Below, in pieces: positions 1 through 8,571 of a DNA stretch of 64,000 bases. Both the position numbers and the translations under genes were made by a program. Under the pieces are notes generated by a model. The model ran no database searches and had not been told where the DNA came from. It saw only the letters and a list, made by a program, of their open reading frames with translations. The stretch is from Bacillus changyiensis (GTDB taxonomy: Bacteria > Bacillota > Bacilli > Bacillales > Bacillaceae): NCBI RefSeq assembly GCF_027706145.1, contig NZ_JAQFWW010000001.1, forward strand, positions 186,001 through 250,000, written 5' to 3'. Position 1 is the stretch's first letter; each line of letters opens with the position of its first letter.

Positions 1-284
1 TTAAGATCATTTTTCCAGGTCATGGCGTACAGATTACGGGTATTCAAGAACTCATCACAAGACGGCTAGAAAAACAGCAAAACAGAGCTGAAGAGGTCTA
101 TAGCATACTTTCGGAAAAACCTCATACTGCATTTGCCATCTGTCAGAAGCTATTTCCAACGGTCTACGAAAAAGAATTGTTTTTGACTATGTCTGAAACA
201 GTCGGTCAACTCGATTATTTGCAAGCGTGTAACCGCATCATCAGTGAAGAAATCAATGGAATTTATTATTATCATTCAAGGTAG
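1..284 (+). CDS. yqjP: YqjP, metallo-beta-lactamase-fold hydrolase (C-terminal part)
   Basis: Reading frame open from the window edge (first full codon at base 3) to TAG at 282-284, giving 93 residues. It begins inside a FPGHG motif, the usual His-containing strand of metallo-beta-lactamase-fold hydrolases, followed by a helical C-terminal tail ending in YYYHSR. Position directly before yqjQ matches the B. subtilis order yqjP-yqjQ, which is the main reason for the name. The gene stops 9 bases before the next ATG, so the two are probably co-transcribed. The substrate is not known. The N-terminal catalytic part lies outside the window. Confidence 0.75.
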   Translation, partial: KIIFPGHGVQITGIQELITRRLEKQQNRAEEVYSILSEKPHTAFAICQKLFPTVYEKELFLTMSETVGQLDYLQACNRIISEEINGIYYYHSR

Positions 285-293
285 GGATAGAAT

Positions 294-1076
294 ATGGCCA
301 AAAGACTACAACATAAAAAAATCTTGATTACTGGAGCTTCTGGTGGATTAGGTGAACGAATCGCTTATTTTTCTGCCAAAGAAGGAGCAGATGTTATTCT
401 CACAGGGCGTAGAAAAGACCGATTAGAAGCAGTCAAACAAAAAATTTTGGCTGAATGTCATGTGGAATGTCGCATCATTGTTTTTGATATGAGTCAGACA
501 GAAGAAATTGATACGGTTTTTCAAACAGTTGGCCCGGTTGATATCCTTGTGAACAATGCTGGTTTTGGCCTTTTTGAACTAGCGCTTGAAACGTCTATAG
601 AAGATATGAAATCGATGTTTGAAGTAAACGTCTTTGGTCTGATCACCTGGACGAGAGCAGTATTGCCGGATATGATAGCGAAAAAGAGCGGGCATATCAT
701 TAATATCGCTTCACAAGCTGGTAAAATCTCGACACCGAAGTCAAGCCTTTACGCAGCGACAAAACATGCGGTTCTCGGCTATTCAAACAGTCTAAGAATG
801 GAGCTTGTCGAAACAGGTGTAAAGGTAACGACTGTTAACCCCGGCCCGATTAAAACCGATTTTTTCAAATTGGCTGATCAAAATGGTGAATATGTGAAAA
901 GTGTCGGTAAATGGATGCTCGATCCTGATCAAGTCGCTCAGAAGATTGTTTCGATCATGATGACAAATAAACGCGAAATCAACCTTCCTGCCTGGATGAA
1001 CGGGGTTAGTAAACTTTATCAAGTGTTTCCTTCATTAGTTGAAAGAATTGGACGAAGTGCTTTTTATAAAAAATAA
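294..1076 (+). CDS. yqjQ: YqjQ, short-chain dehydrogenase/reductase
   Basis: 260-residue classical SDR oxidoreductase. Seen: the nucleotide-binding motif TGASGGLG at residues 13-20, NNAG at 87-90, the catalytic Ser140, and Tyr153-X3-Lys157 in YAATK. Length is typical of the family, which uses NAD(H) or NADP(H) in the cytoplasm. The C-terminus after about residue 200 is the substrate-specific part and does not tell the substrate. Start ATG at 294 sits behind a weak purine-rich ribosome site (agggatag). It follows yqjP by 9 bases as in B. subtilis, so an operon is likely. Confidence 0.88.
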   Translation: MAKRLQHKKILITGASGGLGERIAYFSAKEGADVILTGRRKDRLEAVKQKILAECHVECRIIVFDMSQTEEIDTVFQTVGPVDILVNNAGFGLFELALETSIEDMKSMFEVNVFGLITWTRAVLPDMIAKKSGHIINIASQAGKISTPKSSLYAATKHAVLGYSNSLRMELVETGVKVTTVNPGPIKTDFFKLADQNGEYVKSVGKWMLDPDQVAQKIVSIMMTNKREINLPAWMNGVSKLYQVFPSLVERIGRSAFYKK

Positions 1077-1102
1077 CAAGATTTATGAGGTGAATCAGAC
1101 CA

Positions 1103-1795
1103 ATGATTATGTTTTGCCTTCCATATGCAGGGGGATCTGAAGCCATATTTTATCCATGGAAAAATCATTTAGATTCCAATATTGAGATTTATCCAATCAA
1201 GCTAAAAGGAAGAGGGGCAAGATATCATGAAGCATTCTATGAAAACTTAGAAGAAGCGGTTCAAGATATTTTTGAACAAGTCCAGAGCAACATGAAAAAC
1301 ATGGACTATGCTATTTTTGGCCACAGTATGGGCAGCCTTTTAGCATATGAGCTGTATTATAAAATCTGTGAAGCCAATCTGAAAAAACCGTTGCATATCT
1401 TTTTTTCTGGCTTTAAGGCCCCTCATCGAATAAAAAGGAAAGAAATACTGCATACTTTGCCAGATCCTCTCTTTAAGAAAAAAATAAAAGATCTTGGCGG
1501 AACACCAGAAGAACTGATTAATCATGAAGAGCTGTTTGCACTGTTTCTACCAGTGTTGAAAAGCGATTTTAAAATGGTTGAAACATATTTATATAATGAA
1601 AGAGATATCAAAATTGACTGTGATATTACCATTTTAAACGGAATAGACGATGAGATGGATTCAAACGATATTCTCGAATGGAAAAGTCATACTATTGGCC
1701 GTTTTGAATATTACGATTTTCCAGGGAATCATTTTTATATCCACCCTCAACAAGAACATGTACTCCATATGATCAAGCAAATACTGAGGGGCTAA
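1103..1795 (+). CDS. type II thioesterase (GrsT/SrfAD-like), orphan
   Basis: 230-residue alpha/beta hydrolase of the thioesterase family that removes misprimed acyl groups from carrier proteins of non-ribosomal peptide or polyketide synthases. Seen: N-terminal LPYAGGS, the nucleophile elbow GHSMG with Ser75, an acidic residue at 182/183 (GIDDE) and the late His210 in GNHFYIH, forming the triad. The start ATG 1103 has GAGGTGA nine bases upstream. No synthetase or carrier-protein gene lies in this window, and B. subtilis has no such gene at this place, so it is likely acquired or works in trans. It could follow yqjQ transcription, since the gap is only 26 bases. Confidence 0.8.
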   Translation: MIMFCLPYAGGSEAIFYPWKNHLDSNIEIYPIKLKGRGARYHEAFYENLEEAVQDIFEQVQSNMKNMDYAIFGHSMGSLLAYELYYKICEANLKKPLHIFFSGFKAPHRIKRKEILHTLPDPLFKKKIKDLGGTPEELINHEELFALFLPVLKSDFKMVETYLYNERDIKIDCDITILNGIDDEMDSNDILEWKSHTIGRFEYYDFPGNHFYIHPQQEHVLHMIKQILRG

Positions 1796-1811
1796 AAGCA
1801 GCCCCTATTTT
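1788..1811 (+). terminator. probable terminator after the thioesterase gene
   Basis: GGGGC at 1788-1792 pairs with GCCCC at 1801-1805 around a short loop that contains the thioesterase stop codon, followed by a modest T-rich run. Small stem, so only moderately sure. Confidence 0.45.
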
Positions 1812-1973
1812 CTATACTATCTACTAAAATGTAAACGAAAACGGGTGAAACGATGGATGACATTCAGGTGATCATCGTTAGTTAGAATCTCATGAAAAAT
1901 GGAATTTTATCAAAAATAGGCGAGAAAACCCCCATCTTCAAGGAATGTGAAGCGAAGCCCAATGAGTAAGTGA

Positions 1974-2282
1974 ATGATTCAGCTCGGTTATGAACCTCTT
2001 GGCGAAGCGGGGATTCCAGGAAGGCGGTATGACCGGAAAGGCGGGAATCATCGGACCCATCATGTCCATATGTTTCAATTTGATCATCATGAAGAGATTG
2101 ATCGACATATCGCGGTTAAGGATTATTTGCGAGCACATCCTGAGCTAGCTGAAAAATACCGATGTTTAAAAGCACGACTTGCAAAGTAGTTTCCTTATGA
2201 TGTCGAAGCTTACATAGATGGAAAAGATAAGTTTGTTAAACAGCTTGAACAAGCTGCTCTTCATTGGAAATCCAATGACTAG
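1974..2282 (+). pseudogene. GrpB/UPF0157-family remnant with internal stop
   Basis: The frame from 1974 encodes LGYEPLGEAGIPGRRY, then RTHHVHMFQ and DYLRAHPE, the hallmark blocks of the GrpB (UPF0157) nucleotidyltransferase-like family. After K71 a TAG at 2187-2189 interrupts it, and the same frame continues directly with FPYDVEAYIDGKDKF and ends at TAG 2280-2282, exactly the family C-terminus. The N-terminal half with the family's GSTAVPGL-type motif is missing; the upstream 1812-1973 does not encode it. So it is truncated at the front and carries a nonsense codon. In B. subtilis the nearby YqkA has a GrpB domain, but I cannot show that this is its relic. Confidence 0.8.
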
Positions 2283-2303
2283 ATCAGAGGGAAGGTGTGG
2301 CAT

Positions 2304-3263
2304 ATGAAGAACCAGGAGATCAATTTGCAAACGTTATATACTCATCATACTCGTGTTACCTGGGCGAGATTAAGCGGGCAGCTATCAGTTGCGATAACAG
2401 AAGAGGAAACCAAACAGTTTGAAGGTTTAAATGATGATCTGTCTCTGGAAGAGGTTGAAACGATTTACATTCCACTGGCACGGCTTCTTCATCTCTACAG
2501 GACTTTCCAATATCAGCGGAATCAAGAGGTAAACGGTTTTTTAAACCATTCTCAAACAACCAATATTCCGTTTATCATCGGGATAGCCGGAAGCGTAGCA
2601 GTCGGGAAAAGTACGACAGCCCGGATCCTTCAGGCCGTACTATCTCGCTTAGGGGAGCGGTTGAAAGTCAGTCTCATCACAACTGATGGCTTTCTGTATC
2701 CCAATGCAGTTCTTAAAGAAAAGCGGATGATGTCGAGAAAGGGGTTTCCTGAAAGTTATGATGTCAAGGCATTGCTTAAGTTTTTAAACGATTTAAAATC
2801 AGGTAAGGAAATGGTCAAAGCACCAGTCTATTCTCATTTAACGTATGACAGACTTGAAGGTGTTTATGAAACGATTGAGCAAGCTGATATTGTGTTGATT
2901 GAAGGTGTGAATGTCTTGCAAACACCAACGATTGAAGATGACCGGACAAAGCCGCGTGTTTTCGTCTCCGACTTTTTTGATTTTTCTATTTATGTAGATG
3001 CAGATGAAGAGTTGATCGTGAAATGGTATCTCGAGCGTTTCCGCATTCTCAGGAAGACGGCCTTTCAAGACCCGAGTTCATATTTCCATCAATTTAAAGA
3101 TCTGACAGAGGCTGAAGCTGATGAGATGGCGAGATCTGTTTGGGAGACGGTGAATCGTCCGAACCTGTATGAAAATATTTTGCCTACTAAATTTCGTTCA
3201 GATTTAATTTTGAAAAAAGGAGCCGGCCACAAAGTTGAAGAGATTCTAGTCAGACGGGTATAA
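2304..3263 (+). CDS. coaA: pantothenate kinase, type I (CoaA)
   Basis: 319-residue kinase phosphorylating pantothenate with ATP, the first step of coenzyme A synthesis. Seen: P-loop GIAGSVAVGKST at about residues 93-104, LITTDGFLYPN, and KGFPESYD, all typical of prokaryotic type I PanK. The ATG at 2304 is chosen over the upstream GTG because AGAGGGAAGG lies 8 bases before it and it gives 319 residues, the B. subtilis length. It corresponds to B. subtilis yqjS/coaA between yqjQ and yqjT. yqjT starts 16 bases after its stop, so they are likely one transcript. Confidence 0.95.
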   Translation: MKNQEINLQTLYTHHTRVTWARLSGQLSVAITEEETKQFEGLNDDLSLEEVETIYIPLARLLHLYRTFQYQRNQEVNGFLNHSQTTNIPFIIGIAGSVAVGKSTTARILQAVLSRLGERLKVSLITTDGFLYPNAVLKEKRMMSRKGFPESYDVKALLKFLNDLKSGKEMVKAPVYSHLTYDRLEGVYETIEQADIVLIEGVNVLQTPTIEDDRTKPRVFVSDFFDFSIYVDADEELIVKWYLERFRILRKTAFQDPSSYFHQFKDLTEAEADEMARSVWETVNRPNLYENILPTKFRSDLILKKGAGHKVEEILVRRV

Positions 3264-3279
3264 AGGGGGAGAAAAAACA

Positions 3280-3669
3280 GTGATTCACCATATTGAATTG
3301 TATGTTTCCGATTTAGACAGATCAAAGCGGTTTTGGGAATGGTTTCTCGGTGAACTTGGCTATCAGGTTTATCAGGATTGGAGAAACGGAATCAGTTGGA
3401 AAGCAAATGATGCTTACCTTGTCATAGTTCAGGCGGAAAAGAGGTTTTTGGAGGCGGGTTACCATCGCTGTCGGGTTGGTTTAAATCACATCGCTTTTCG
3501 TGCGTCATCAAGAGCGCAAGTCGATGACATCACAGAGCAACTCCGCAAACAAGGTTACAAGATTTTGTATGAAGACAGACACCCGTTTGCTGGCGGGAGT
3601 GAACATTATGCATGATATGCTGAAGATCCGGACCGTATCAAAGTTGAACTTGTAGCACCATGTTATTGA
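3280..3669 (+). pseudogene. yqjT: YqjT, VOC-family (glyoxalase-like) protein with premature stop
   Basis: A vicinal-oxygen-chelate protein (lactoylglutathione lyase/dioxygenase fold): IHHIELYVSDLDRSKRFW at the N-terminus, GLNHIAFRA in the middle and HPFAGGSEHYA late. GTG start 3280 follows a strong site (aaggggga). TGA at 3613-3615 truncates it after residue 111, but the frame continues with EDPDRIKVELVAP, the normal family C-terminus with the metal-binding Glu, to TGA 3667-3669. One base change would restore a 129-residue protein. Either a recent nonsense mutation or a sequencing error; the missing last strand holds a metal ligand, so the truncated product is probably inactive. Confidence 0.8.
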
Positions 3670-3699
3670 AACAACGGAGCTACCCGAAAATGATGATTC

Positions 3700-3803
3700 T
3701 TTATCAACATGGACGAAGGGGAATTGCGAGACCCCTACCCCTGCGGGAACAGCAAGCCAGACGAGATCCTGCAGGAGCTCGTGGAAGGCAAGCAATTTCC
3801 CCG
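3700..3803 (+). repeat. palindromic intergenic repeat, copy 1
   Basis: Imperfect long inverted repeat between the converging yqjT and yqjV genes. Outer arms AGGGGAATTGC (3717-3727) and GCAATTTCCCC (3792-3802) enclose GC-rich blocks (CCTGCGGG, CCTGCAGGAGCTCG) that can also pair. The left part, TTTATCAACAT then GGGGAATTGCGAGAC and CCTGCGGG, recurs at 33349-33415. Similar 'gcgagactcctgcggg' blocks are common between genes of Bacillales genomes. No protein is encoded. It may also act as a terminator for both neighbours. Confidence 0.75.
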
Positions 3804-3806
3804 ATT

Positions 3807-5042
3807 TTATAATGTTTTTTCTGAATGGGTGATGACTTTTGCAGTTTCCGCTACTCTAATTTTATGGAAGGCTGTAAATAAGAAAGGCACTCCGCAAATG
3901 GTGATAAGAGCCAAGACTGAAAAGGTGATAAACGGTTTATCTACTCCAAAAGCATCCAGCAGCATTCCACCTATCCATGGACCGATGACATTTCCTAGCT
4001 GGTTGAAACCTATCGCTCCAAAGTAAGTCCCTTTTAGTTCAGGACGCGCAATTTGGTCAACCAATACATCCATCATCGAAAACAACAAAACTTCCCCGAT
4101 TGTAAACAATACAACAATGATGATAATCGATAATAGATGATGGAAAAATGACAGGCTAAACAGACTGATACTGATTAAAATATCTCCTATAATCAATGAT
4201 AAAAGGGGAGAAAACCGTTTGGCAATATGTACGATCGGATACTGAATAGTTAACACGACAACCGCATTTAATGTTAGTATGATCCCGAATAGTTTTGTCC
4301 CATCTTCAATGAAGGGACTTGCCGCCATGTACTGAGCAAGCGTTGAGGAGAAATGGGAATAGCCGAACACAAAAAGAGTTGTACCAATCAATGTAATCAA
4401 AAAGACGCGGTCTGATTTTGTCACTTTGAAGGCATCTTGCACTTGAATACACTTGTTGTTATCAGGCTTCGGGATGTCATGTTTTTTAAATTGAATCAAA
4501 AGCATGATCCCATACATAAGGTAAGTGATAGCTGCAATCAAAAATGGTAATGTCGTTTTTGAAGAACCAAGGTAGAGCCCTAACAGTGGACCAAAGACAA
4601 CACCAAGATTGATCGCTGTATATCTGAGGTTGTACACAAAAAGTCGCGTCTCAGGTTTGGATACATCTGACAGCAGCGCTCTTGAAGTTGGTTCAAAAAG
4701 GGCCCGGCACAATCCGTTGAGGGCGTTCATCAAAAAGAAAGTCCAGACATGATCAGCAAGTGCAAAACCTACAAACACCAGTACCCAGACAAAAATCGAC
4801 AGCTGCATCATCGCTTTCCGTCCAAATCGATCTGATAAGTATCCTCCATAAAAACTTGCTGCAAGCCCGATCAGCGAGCTTGTCGCAATTACAGCTCCCG
4901 CAAAAGCGGCAGAAGCGCCTTTGACCTGTGTTAAATAAATCGCTAAAAAAGGAATGCTCATTGTCGTTCCCATCCGCCCGAATACTGTTCCGATAATAAT
5001 AGTCCAGCTAAGCGGATGTATATCTTTCCAGTTTGGTTTCAT
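3807..5042 (-). CDS. yqjV: YqjV, major facilitator superfamily transporter
   Basis: 411-residue membrane protein with about twelve hydrophobic helices. Seen: the MFS cytoplasmic loop signature GGYLSDRFGRKAMM between helices 2 and 3, and a second-half repeat with GPWIGG. It belongs to the drug/proton antiporter-like branch; its substrate is unknown. An upstream in-frame start exists at 5156, but ATG at 5042 (MKPNWKDIHPLSW) is preferred because GGGAGAG lies 8 bases upstream. Convergent with yqjT and placed as in B. subtilis (coaA-yqjT-yqjV), which supports the name. Confidence 0.85.
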   Translation of the reverse strand: MKPNWKDIHPLSWTIIIGTVFGRMGTTMSIPFLAIYLTQVKGASAAFAGAVIATSSLIGLAASFYGGYLSDRFGRKAMMQLSIFVWVLVFVGFALADHVWTFFLMNALNGLCRALFEPTSRALLSDVSKPETRLFVYNLRYTAINLGVVFGPLLGLYLGSSKTTLPFLIAAITYLMYGIMLLIQFKKHDIPKPDNNKCIQVQDAFKVTKSDRVFLITLIGTTLFVFGYSHFSSTLAQYMAASPFIEDGTKLFGIILTLNAVVVLTIQYPIVHIAKRFSPLLSLIIGDILISISLFSLSFFHHLLSIIIIVVLFTIGEVLLFSMMDVLVDQIARPELKGTYFGAIGFNQLGNVIGPWIGGMLLDAFGVDKPFITFSVLALITICGVPFLFTAFHKIRVAETAKVITHSEKTL

Positions 5043-5176
5043 GATGGACTCTCCCGACCATGATATATTTACGATACTATCATACAGGAAACAACTGGTC
5101 ATGAATAGACATTTTTTAATATAAGTAGATAAAGTTGGTTCTTTATATATTGACACAAAATAGTAAAAATTCCTTA

Positions 5177-5190
5177 TGTTAACGCTTACA
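5177..5190 (+). promoter_or_regulatory. candidate cre site (CcpA) before the pullulanase gene
   Basis: TGTTAACGCTTACA matches the Bacillus cre consensus TGWAANCGNTNWCA with one mismatch. It lies 53 bases before the pullulanase start, in the promoter region (a TATAGT-like -10 follows). Carbon catabolite repression of a starch-degrading enzyme by CcpA fits known biology; the binding itself is inferred. Confidence 0.65.
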
Positions 5191-5242
5191 AATATAGTTA
5201 TAGTGGAAGTTGTACACTGACTATTTTAAGGGAGGGTTTCGA

Positions 5243-8149
5243 TTGAAATCTCGTTGTTTTATGGTGCTAACTGCTCTATTGTTATTAGAAAGCACGTTTT
5301 TTAGTCCGTTTATGCAATCGTTTGCAGCTTCTGAACCAGAGATGACAAAGGTTATCATCCATTATCAGCCTGCTGTAAACGATTCAAAGGAGTGGGGATT
5401 GTGGGTTTTTCCTGAAGGAGGAGAGGGGAAGGCTTACACGTTTACGGATGAAGATCATTTTGGAAAAGTAGCGGAAATTGAGTTACCTGGAAATTATGAT
5501 AAAGTAGGCTTTATTGTCCGTACAGAGTCATGGGAAAAGGATGGAGGAGATCGTTTCATTCAAATTGTGAATGGGGAAGGAGAAGTATGGGTTAAAGGGG
5601 GAGATAAACAGACGTATACATCACCTCCTGATGGAGAATATCGTGATGTTCCGAAGTATGGGAAAGTCAATGTTACGATCAATTATCATCGCTACAATGG
5701 AGATTATCAAGGCTGGAACATTTGGACGTGGCCTGGAAAAGGAAACAAAGGAAAACAAGTTGAATTTACTGAAACAACTGATTTTGGCAAGCGAGCAACT
5801 TATACAATCAGCAACGAAAATGGTGACCTTTTTGAAAAAATCGGTTTTATCATCCGAAAATCGACCGCTAAAAATGAATGGGCAGAACGAGATGGAGGGG
5901 ATCGTTTCATCACAAACATGAAGAAAGATGGCAGTGTAGAAATATGGATCGTTCAAGGAAAGCCCCAGGTTTATGATGAAGAAGGTGATGCAGACACGAC
6001 TCGAAAAATTACAAAAGCGTCAATGGATACATTTCAACAAATTACATTAGAAACAAACGTACCGTTTGATTGCGAAAAAGACTTCCGACACATCAACATT
6101 GACGGGGTTCAAATTGCCAAAGTGATTCCCTATCAACAAAATGAAAGCGCTTTTACGAGTAAAGTTAAAGTCATCACGAAACAGCCTCTTGATGTGGCGA
6201 AAACGTACAAAGTAAAGAAAACAGGGTATGGGTCTGCTATAGTAGCTCACGGTCAGATCATCCGTACGAAAGAATTTGATCAAAAATTTTATTATAAAGG
6301 CCATGATTTAGGAAATACGTACAGTAAAGCAAAAACTAAGTTCCGTGTCTGGGCTCCGACAGCAAGCGAGGCGAAACTAGTTCTTTATCGATCATGGAAT
6401 GGGCCGGCTACAAAAGAAATACCGATGAAAAGAAGTAAAAAAGGGACATGGAAAGCTGTATTAAAAGGGGATCATGATGAGCAAATTTACACGTATAAAG
6501 TGAAAATTGGAGATCAATGGAATGAAGCTGTTGATCCATATGTACGAGCAACAACGGTAAATGGACAGCGGGGGGTTGTCGTTGATTTAGCGAAAACAAA
6601 TCCTCAAAGATGGACGAAACATAGGCCGAAGTTAAAAAATCCAGAAGATTCGATTATTTATGAGCTCCACGTTCGGGATTTATCCTCTCAAAAAGAAAGC
6701 GGTATTAAACATCAAGGGAAATTCCTAGGTGTAACAGAATGGAATACGAAAGGTCCAAAGGGGGTAAAAACAGGGTTAAGCCATATAAAAGATTTAGGTG
6801 TTACCCACATTCAATTTCTGCCTATCTATGATTACCGTACAGTTGATGAAACTAAACTAAATGAACCACAGTTTAACTGGGGATATGATCCACAAAACTA
6901 TAATGTTCCAGAAGGGTCTTATTCTACAAATCCTTATGAACCGAAAACAAGAATTAAGGAGTTAAAACAAATGGTTCAAACCCTTCACGACCACCAACTT
7001 CGTATTGTCATGGATGTTGTCTATAACCATGTGTACGCAGTCAGTGAACACAGTTTTGATCAATTAGTGCCAGGCTACTTTTTCCGTTACAAAGAAGATG
7101 GAAGCTTATCAAACGGAACTGGTGTTGGAAATGATACGGCTTCTGAACGAAACATGGTTCGAAAGTTCATCGTTGATTCTGTAACGTATTGGGCAAAAGA
7201 GTACCATATCGACGGATTTCGCTTTGACCTGATGGGCATTCACGACACAAAGACGATGAATCAAGTAAGAAAAAAGCTGAATCACATTGACCGTTCCATT
7301 CTCATATTAGGAGAAGGCTGGGATTTAGCAACTGAGCTAGCACCAGAACAAAAAGCCAATCAGAAAAATGCCCAAGATATGAAACGGATTGCTCATTTTA
7401 ATGACCGAATTCGAGATGGTCTCAAGGGAAGCGTATTTTTAGATGATGACAATGGATTTGTCAACGGAAAGCAGGGACAGGAAAAGCTGATCCAACAAAG
7501 CATCGCTGCTGGAATGAATTATGATCACTCGATTGCAACATATAAAGATCCGGATCAGGTCGTCACATATGTTGAAGCACATGATAATCATACACTGTGG
7601 GATAAACTTCAATTAACAAATCCGAATGATTCAGAACAAGTAAGAAAACAAATGCACAAGCTTGCTTCATCAATTGTTTTAACATCACAGGGAATTCAAT
7701 TTATTCATGCGGGGCAAGAGTTTATGAGAACGAAAGGCGGTGATCATAACAGCTATCGATCGCCAGATTCAGTTAATCAATTAGATTGGAAGCGCCGAGC
7801 TACTTTCAGTCGTGAGGTGGACTATCTGAAAGGTCTGATTGCTCTTCGAAAAAAATATTCATCATTTCGAATGACAAATGCAAAAGCGATTCAGCGAAAT
7901 CTACAATTTCTCGATGCGCCCGCTAATGTAGTAGCATATACTTTAAATGCAAAAGCAAATCGAGACAAAGCAAACGAAATTGTTGTGATTCACAACGCAA
8001 ATAAGCAGTCTAAGGTGATTCCGTTACCTGTAAATGCAGCATGGAAACTGTTAGTCGATGGTCAACATGCCGGAACGAAAACCATAGGTAGTATAAAAGG
8101 AAGTCACATTAATGTTGCACCACTTTCAACATTTGTGTTAGTGAGGTAA
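5243..8149 (+). CDS. secreted type I pullulanase (GH13)
   Basis: 968-residue extracellular enzyme cutting alpha-1,6 bonds in pullulan and branched starch. Seen in order: signal peptide with charged start and hydrophobic core ending near SFAAS; two CBM41-type starch-binding repeats (each with a GW..W and KVGFIVR/KIGFIIR block); a CBM48-like FRVWAPTASEAKLVLY module; then the GH13 barrel with the pullulanase motif NWGYDPQNY, DVVYNH, nucleophile Asp in GFRFDLMG, acid Glu in GEGWDL and VEAHDNH. Start TTG 5243 is chosen because GGGAGGG sits 7 bases before it and it gives a clean signal peptide; ATG-like starts further up lack a site. Not present here in B. subtilis, so likely an insertion between yqjV and yqzH. 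A cre site lies upstream. Confidence 0.93.
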   Translation: MKSRCFMVLTALLLLESTFFSPFMQSFAASEPEMTKVIIHYQPAVNDSKEWGLWVFPEGGEGKAYTFTDEDHFGKVAEIELPGNYDKVGFIVRTESWEKDGGDRFIQIVNGEGEVWVKGGDKQTYTSPPDGEYRDVPKYGKVNVTINYHRYNGDYQGWNIWTWPGKGNKGKQVEFTETTDFGKRATYTISNENGDLFEKIGFIIRKSTAKNEWAERDGGDRFITNMKKDGSVEIWIVQGKPQVYDEEGDADTTRKITKASMDTFQQITLETNVPFDCEKDFRHINIDGVQIAKVIPYQQNESAFTSKVKVITKQPLDVAKTYKVKKTGYGSAIVAHGQIIRTKEFDQKFYYKGHDLGNTYSKAKTKFRVWAPTASEAKLVLYRSWNGPATKEIPMKRSKKGTWKAVLKGDHDEQIYTYKVKIGDQWNEAVDPYVRATTVNGQRGVVVDLAKTNPQRWTKHRPKLKNPEDSIIYELHVRDLSSQKESGIKHQGKFLGVTEWNTKGPKGVKTGLSHIKDLGVTHIQFLPIYDYRTVDETKLNEPQFNWGYDPQNYNVPEGSYSTNPYEPKTRIKELKQMVQTLHDHQLRIVMDVVYNHVYAVSEHSFDQLVPGYFFRYKEDGSLSNGTGVGNDTASERNMVRKFIVDSVTYWAKEYHIDGFRFDLMGIHDTKTMNQVRKKLNHIDRSILILGEGWDLATELAPEQKANQKNAQDMKRIAHFNDRIRDGLKGSVFLDDDNGFVNGKQGQEKLIQQSIAAGMNYDHSIATYKDPDQVVTYVEAHDNHTLWDKLQLTNPNDSEQVRKQMHKLASSIVLTSQGIQFIHAGQEFMRTKGGDHNSYRSPDSVNQLDWKRRATFSREVDYLKGLIALRKKYSSFRMTNAKAIQRNLQFLDAPANVVAYTLNAKANRDKANEIVVIHNANKQSKVIPLPVNAAWKLLVDGQHAGTKTIGSIKGSHINVAPLSTFVLVR

Positions 8150-8159
8150 TGTGCTTCTA

Positions 8160-8369
8160 TTATGAAAACAATCCTTGATTTGTAACATAATCATAGATCA
8201 CATCTTCAATATGGGCATGCAGATCCTCGGCAGGCTCCTTGAGCCGCTTTTCTGTTAATGCCTGTTTCAGCAGTTGTTTTTCATGGGGAGTGATCGGATC
8301 GATTTCAACATGTCGACCGTATTGACGTAGAGTTTGTCCCAGCATTTTTTCAATTAGTTTCTCGTTCAT
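8160..8369 (-). CDS. yqzH: YqzH-like small protein
   Basis: 69-residue acidic, helix-rich soluble protein with no membrane segment, preceded by AAAGGAGC about 7 bases before ATG. It resembles the YqzH family by length and by its place between yqjV and polY2 (yqjW) as in B. subtilis. An extended -10 (TGGTATAAT, reverse strand, around 8415-8423) lies upstream. Function unknown. The pullulanase transcript converges on it, ending 10 bases before its stop codon. Confidence 0.65.
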   Translation of the reverse strand: MNEKLIEKMLGQTLRQYGRHVEIDPITPHEKQLLKQALTEKRLKEPAEDLHAHIEDVIYDYVTNQGLFS

Positions 8370-8427
8370 TTGTTTGCTCCTTTTAGCTTAAAGAGACTAC
8401 GTTCTGATTTAGGATATTATACCATGT

Positions 8428-8455
8428 CACCTTCTTTCAATAGAAGGTGTTTTTT
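8428..8455 (+). terminator. forward-strand hairpin terminator beyond yqzH
   Basis: CACCTTCT (8428-8435) pairs with AGAAGGTG (8442-8449), followed by six T. It reads on the plus strand, so it can end a transcript coming from the pullulanase gene through the antisense of yqzH before polY2 begins. Confidence 0.7.
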
Positions 8456-8501
8456 AATCCTTTTAGGGAGATTTTCCATGGATAAATTTACACCTAGAAA
8501 T

Positions 8502-8515
8502 CGAACGTATATTCG
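8502..8515 (+). promoter_or_regulatory. LexA (SOS) box 1 before polY2
   Basis: CGAACGTATATTCG fits the Bacillus LexA/DinR consensus CGAAC-N4-GTTCG with one mismatch. It lies 57 bases upstream of the polY2 start. The B. subtilis orthologue yqjW is a known SOS gene, so function is well supported. Confidence 0.85.
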
Positions 8516-8541
8516 GAGTATAGTAATCATACACTAGTGAA

Positions 8542-8555
8542 CGAACATCAGTTCT
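8542..8555 (+). promoter_or_regulatory. LexA (SOS) box 2 before polY2
   Basis: CGAACATCAGTTCT is a second LexA box with one mismatch at the last base, 27 bases downstream of box 1 and 17 bases before the ATG. Two sites on one promoter suggest tighter or cooperative repression. Confidence 0.75.
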
Positions 8556-8571
8556 TTTTGTGGAGGAGAAG

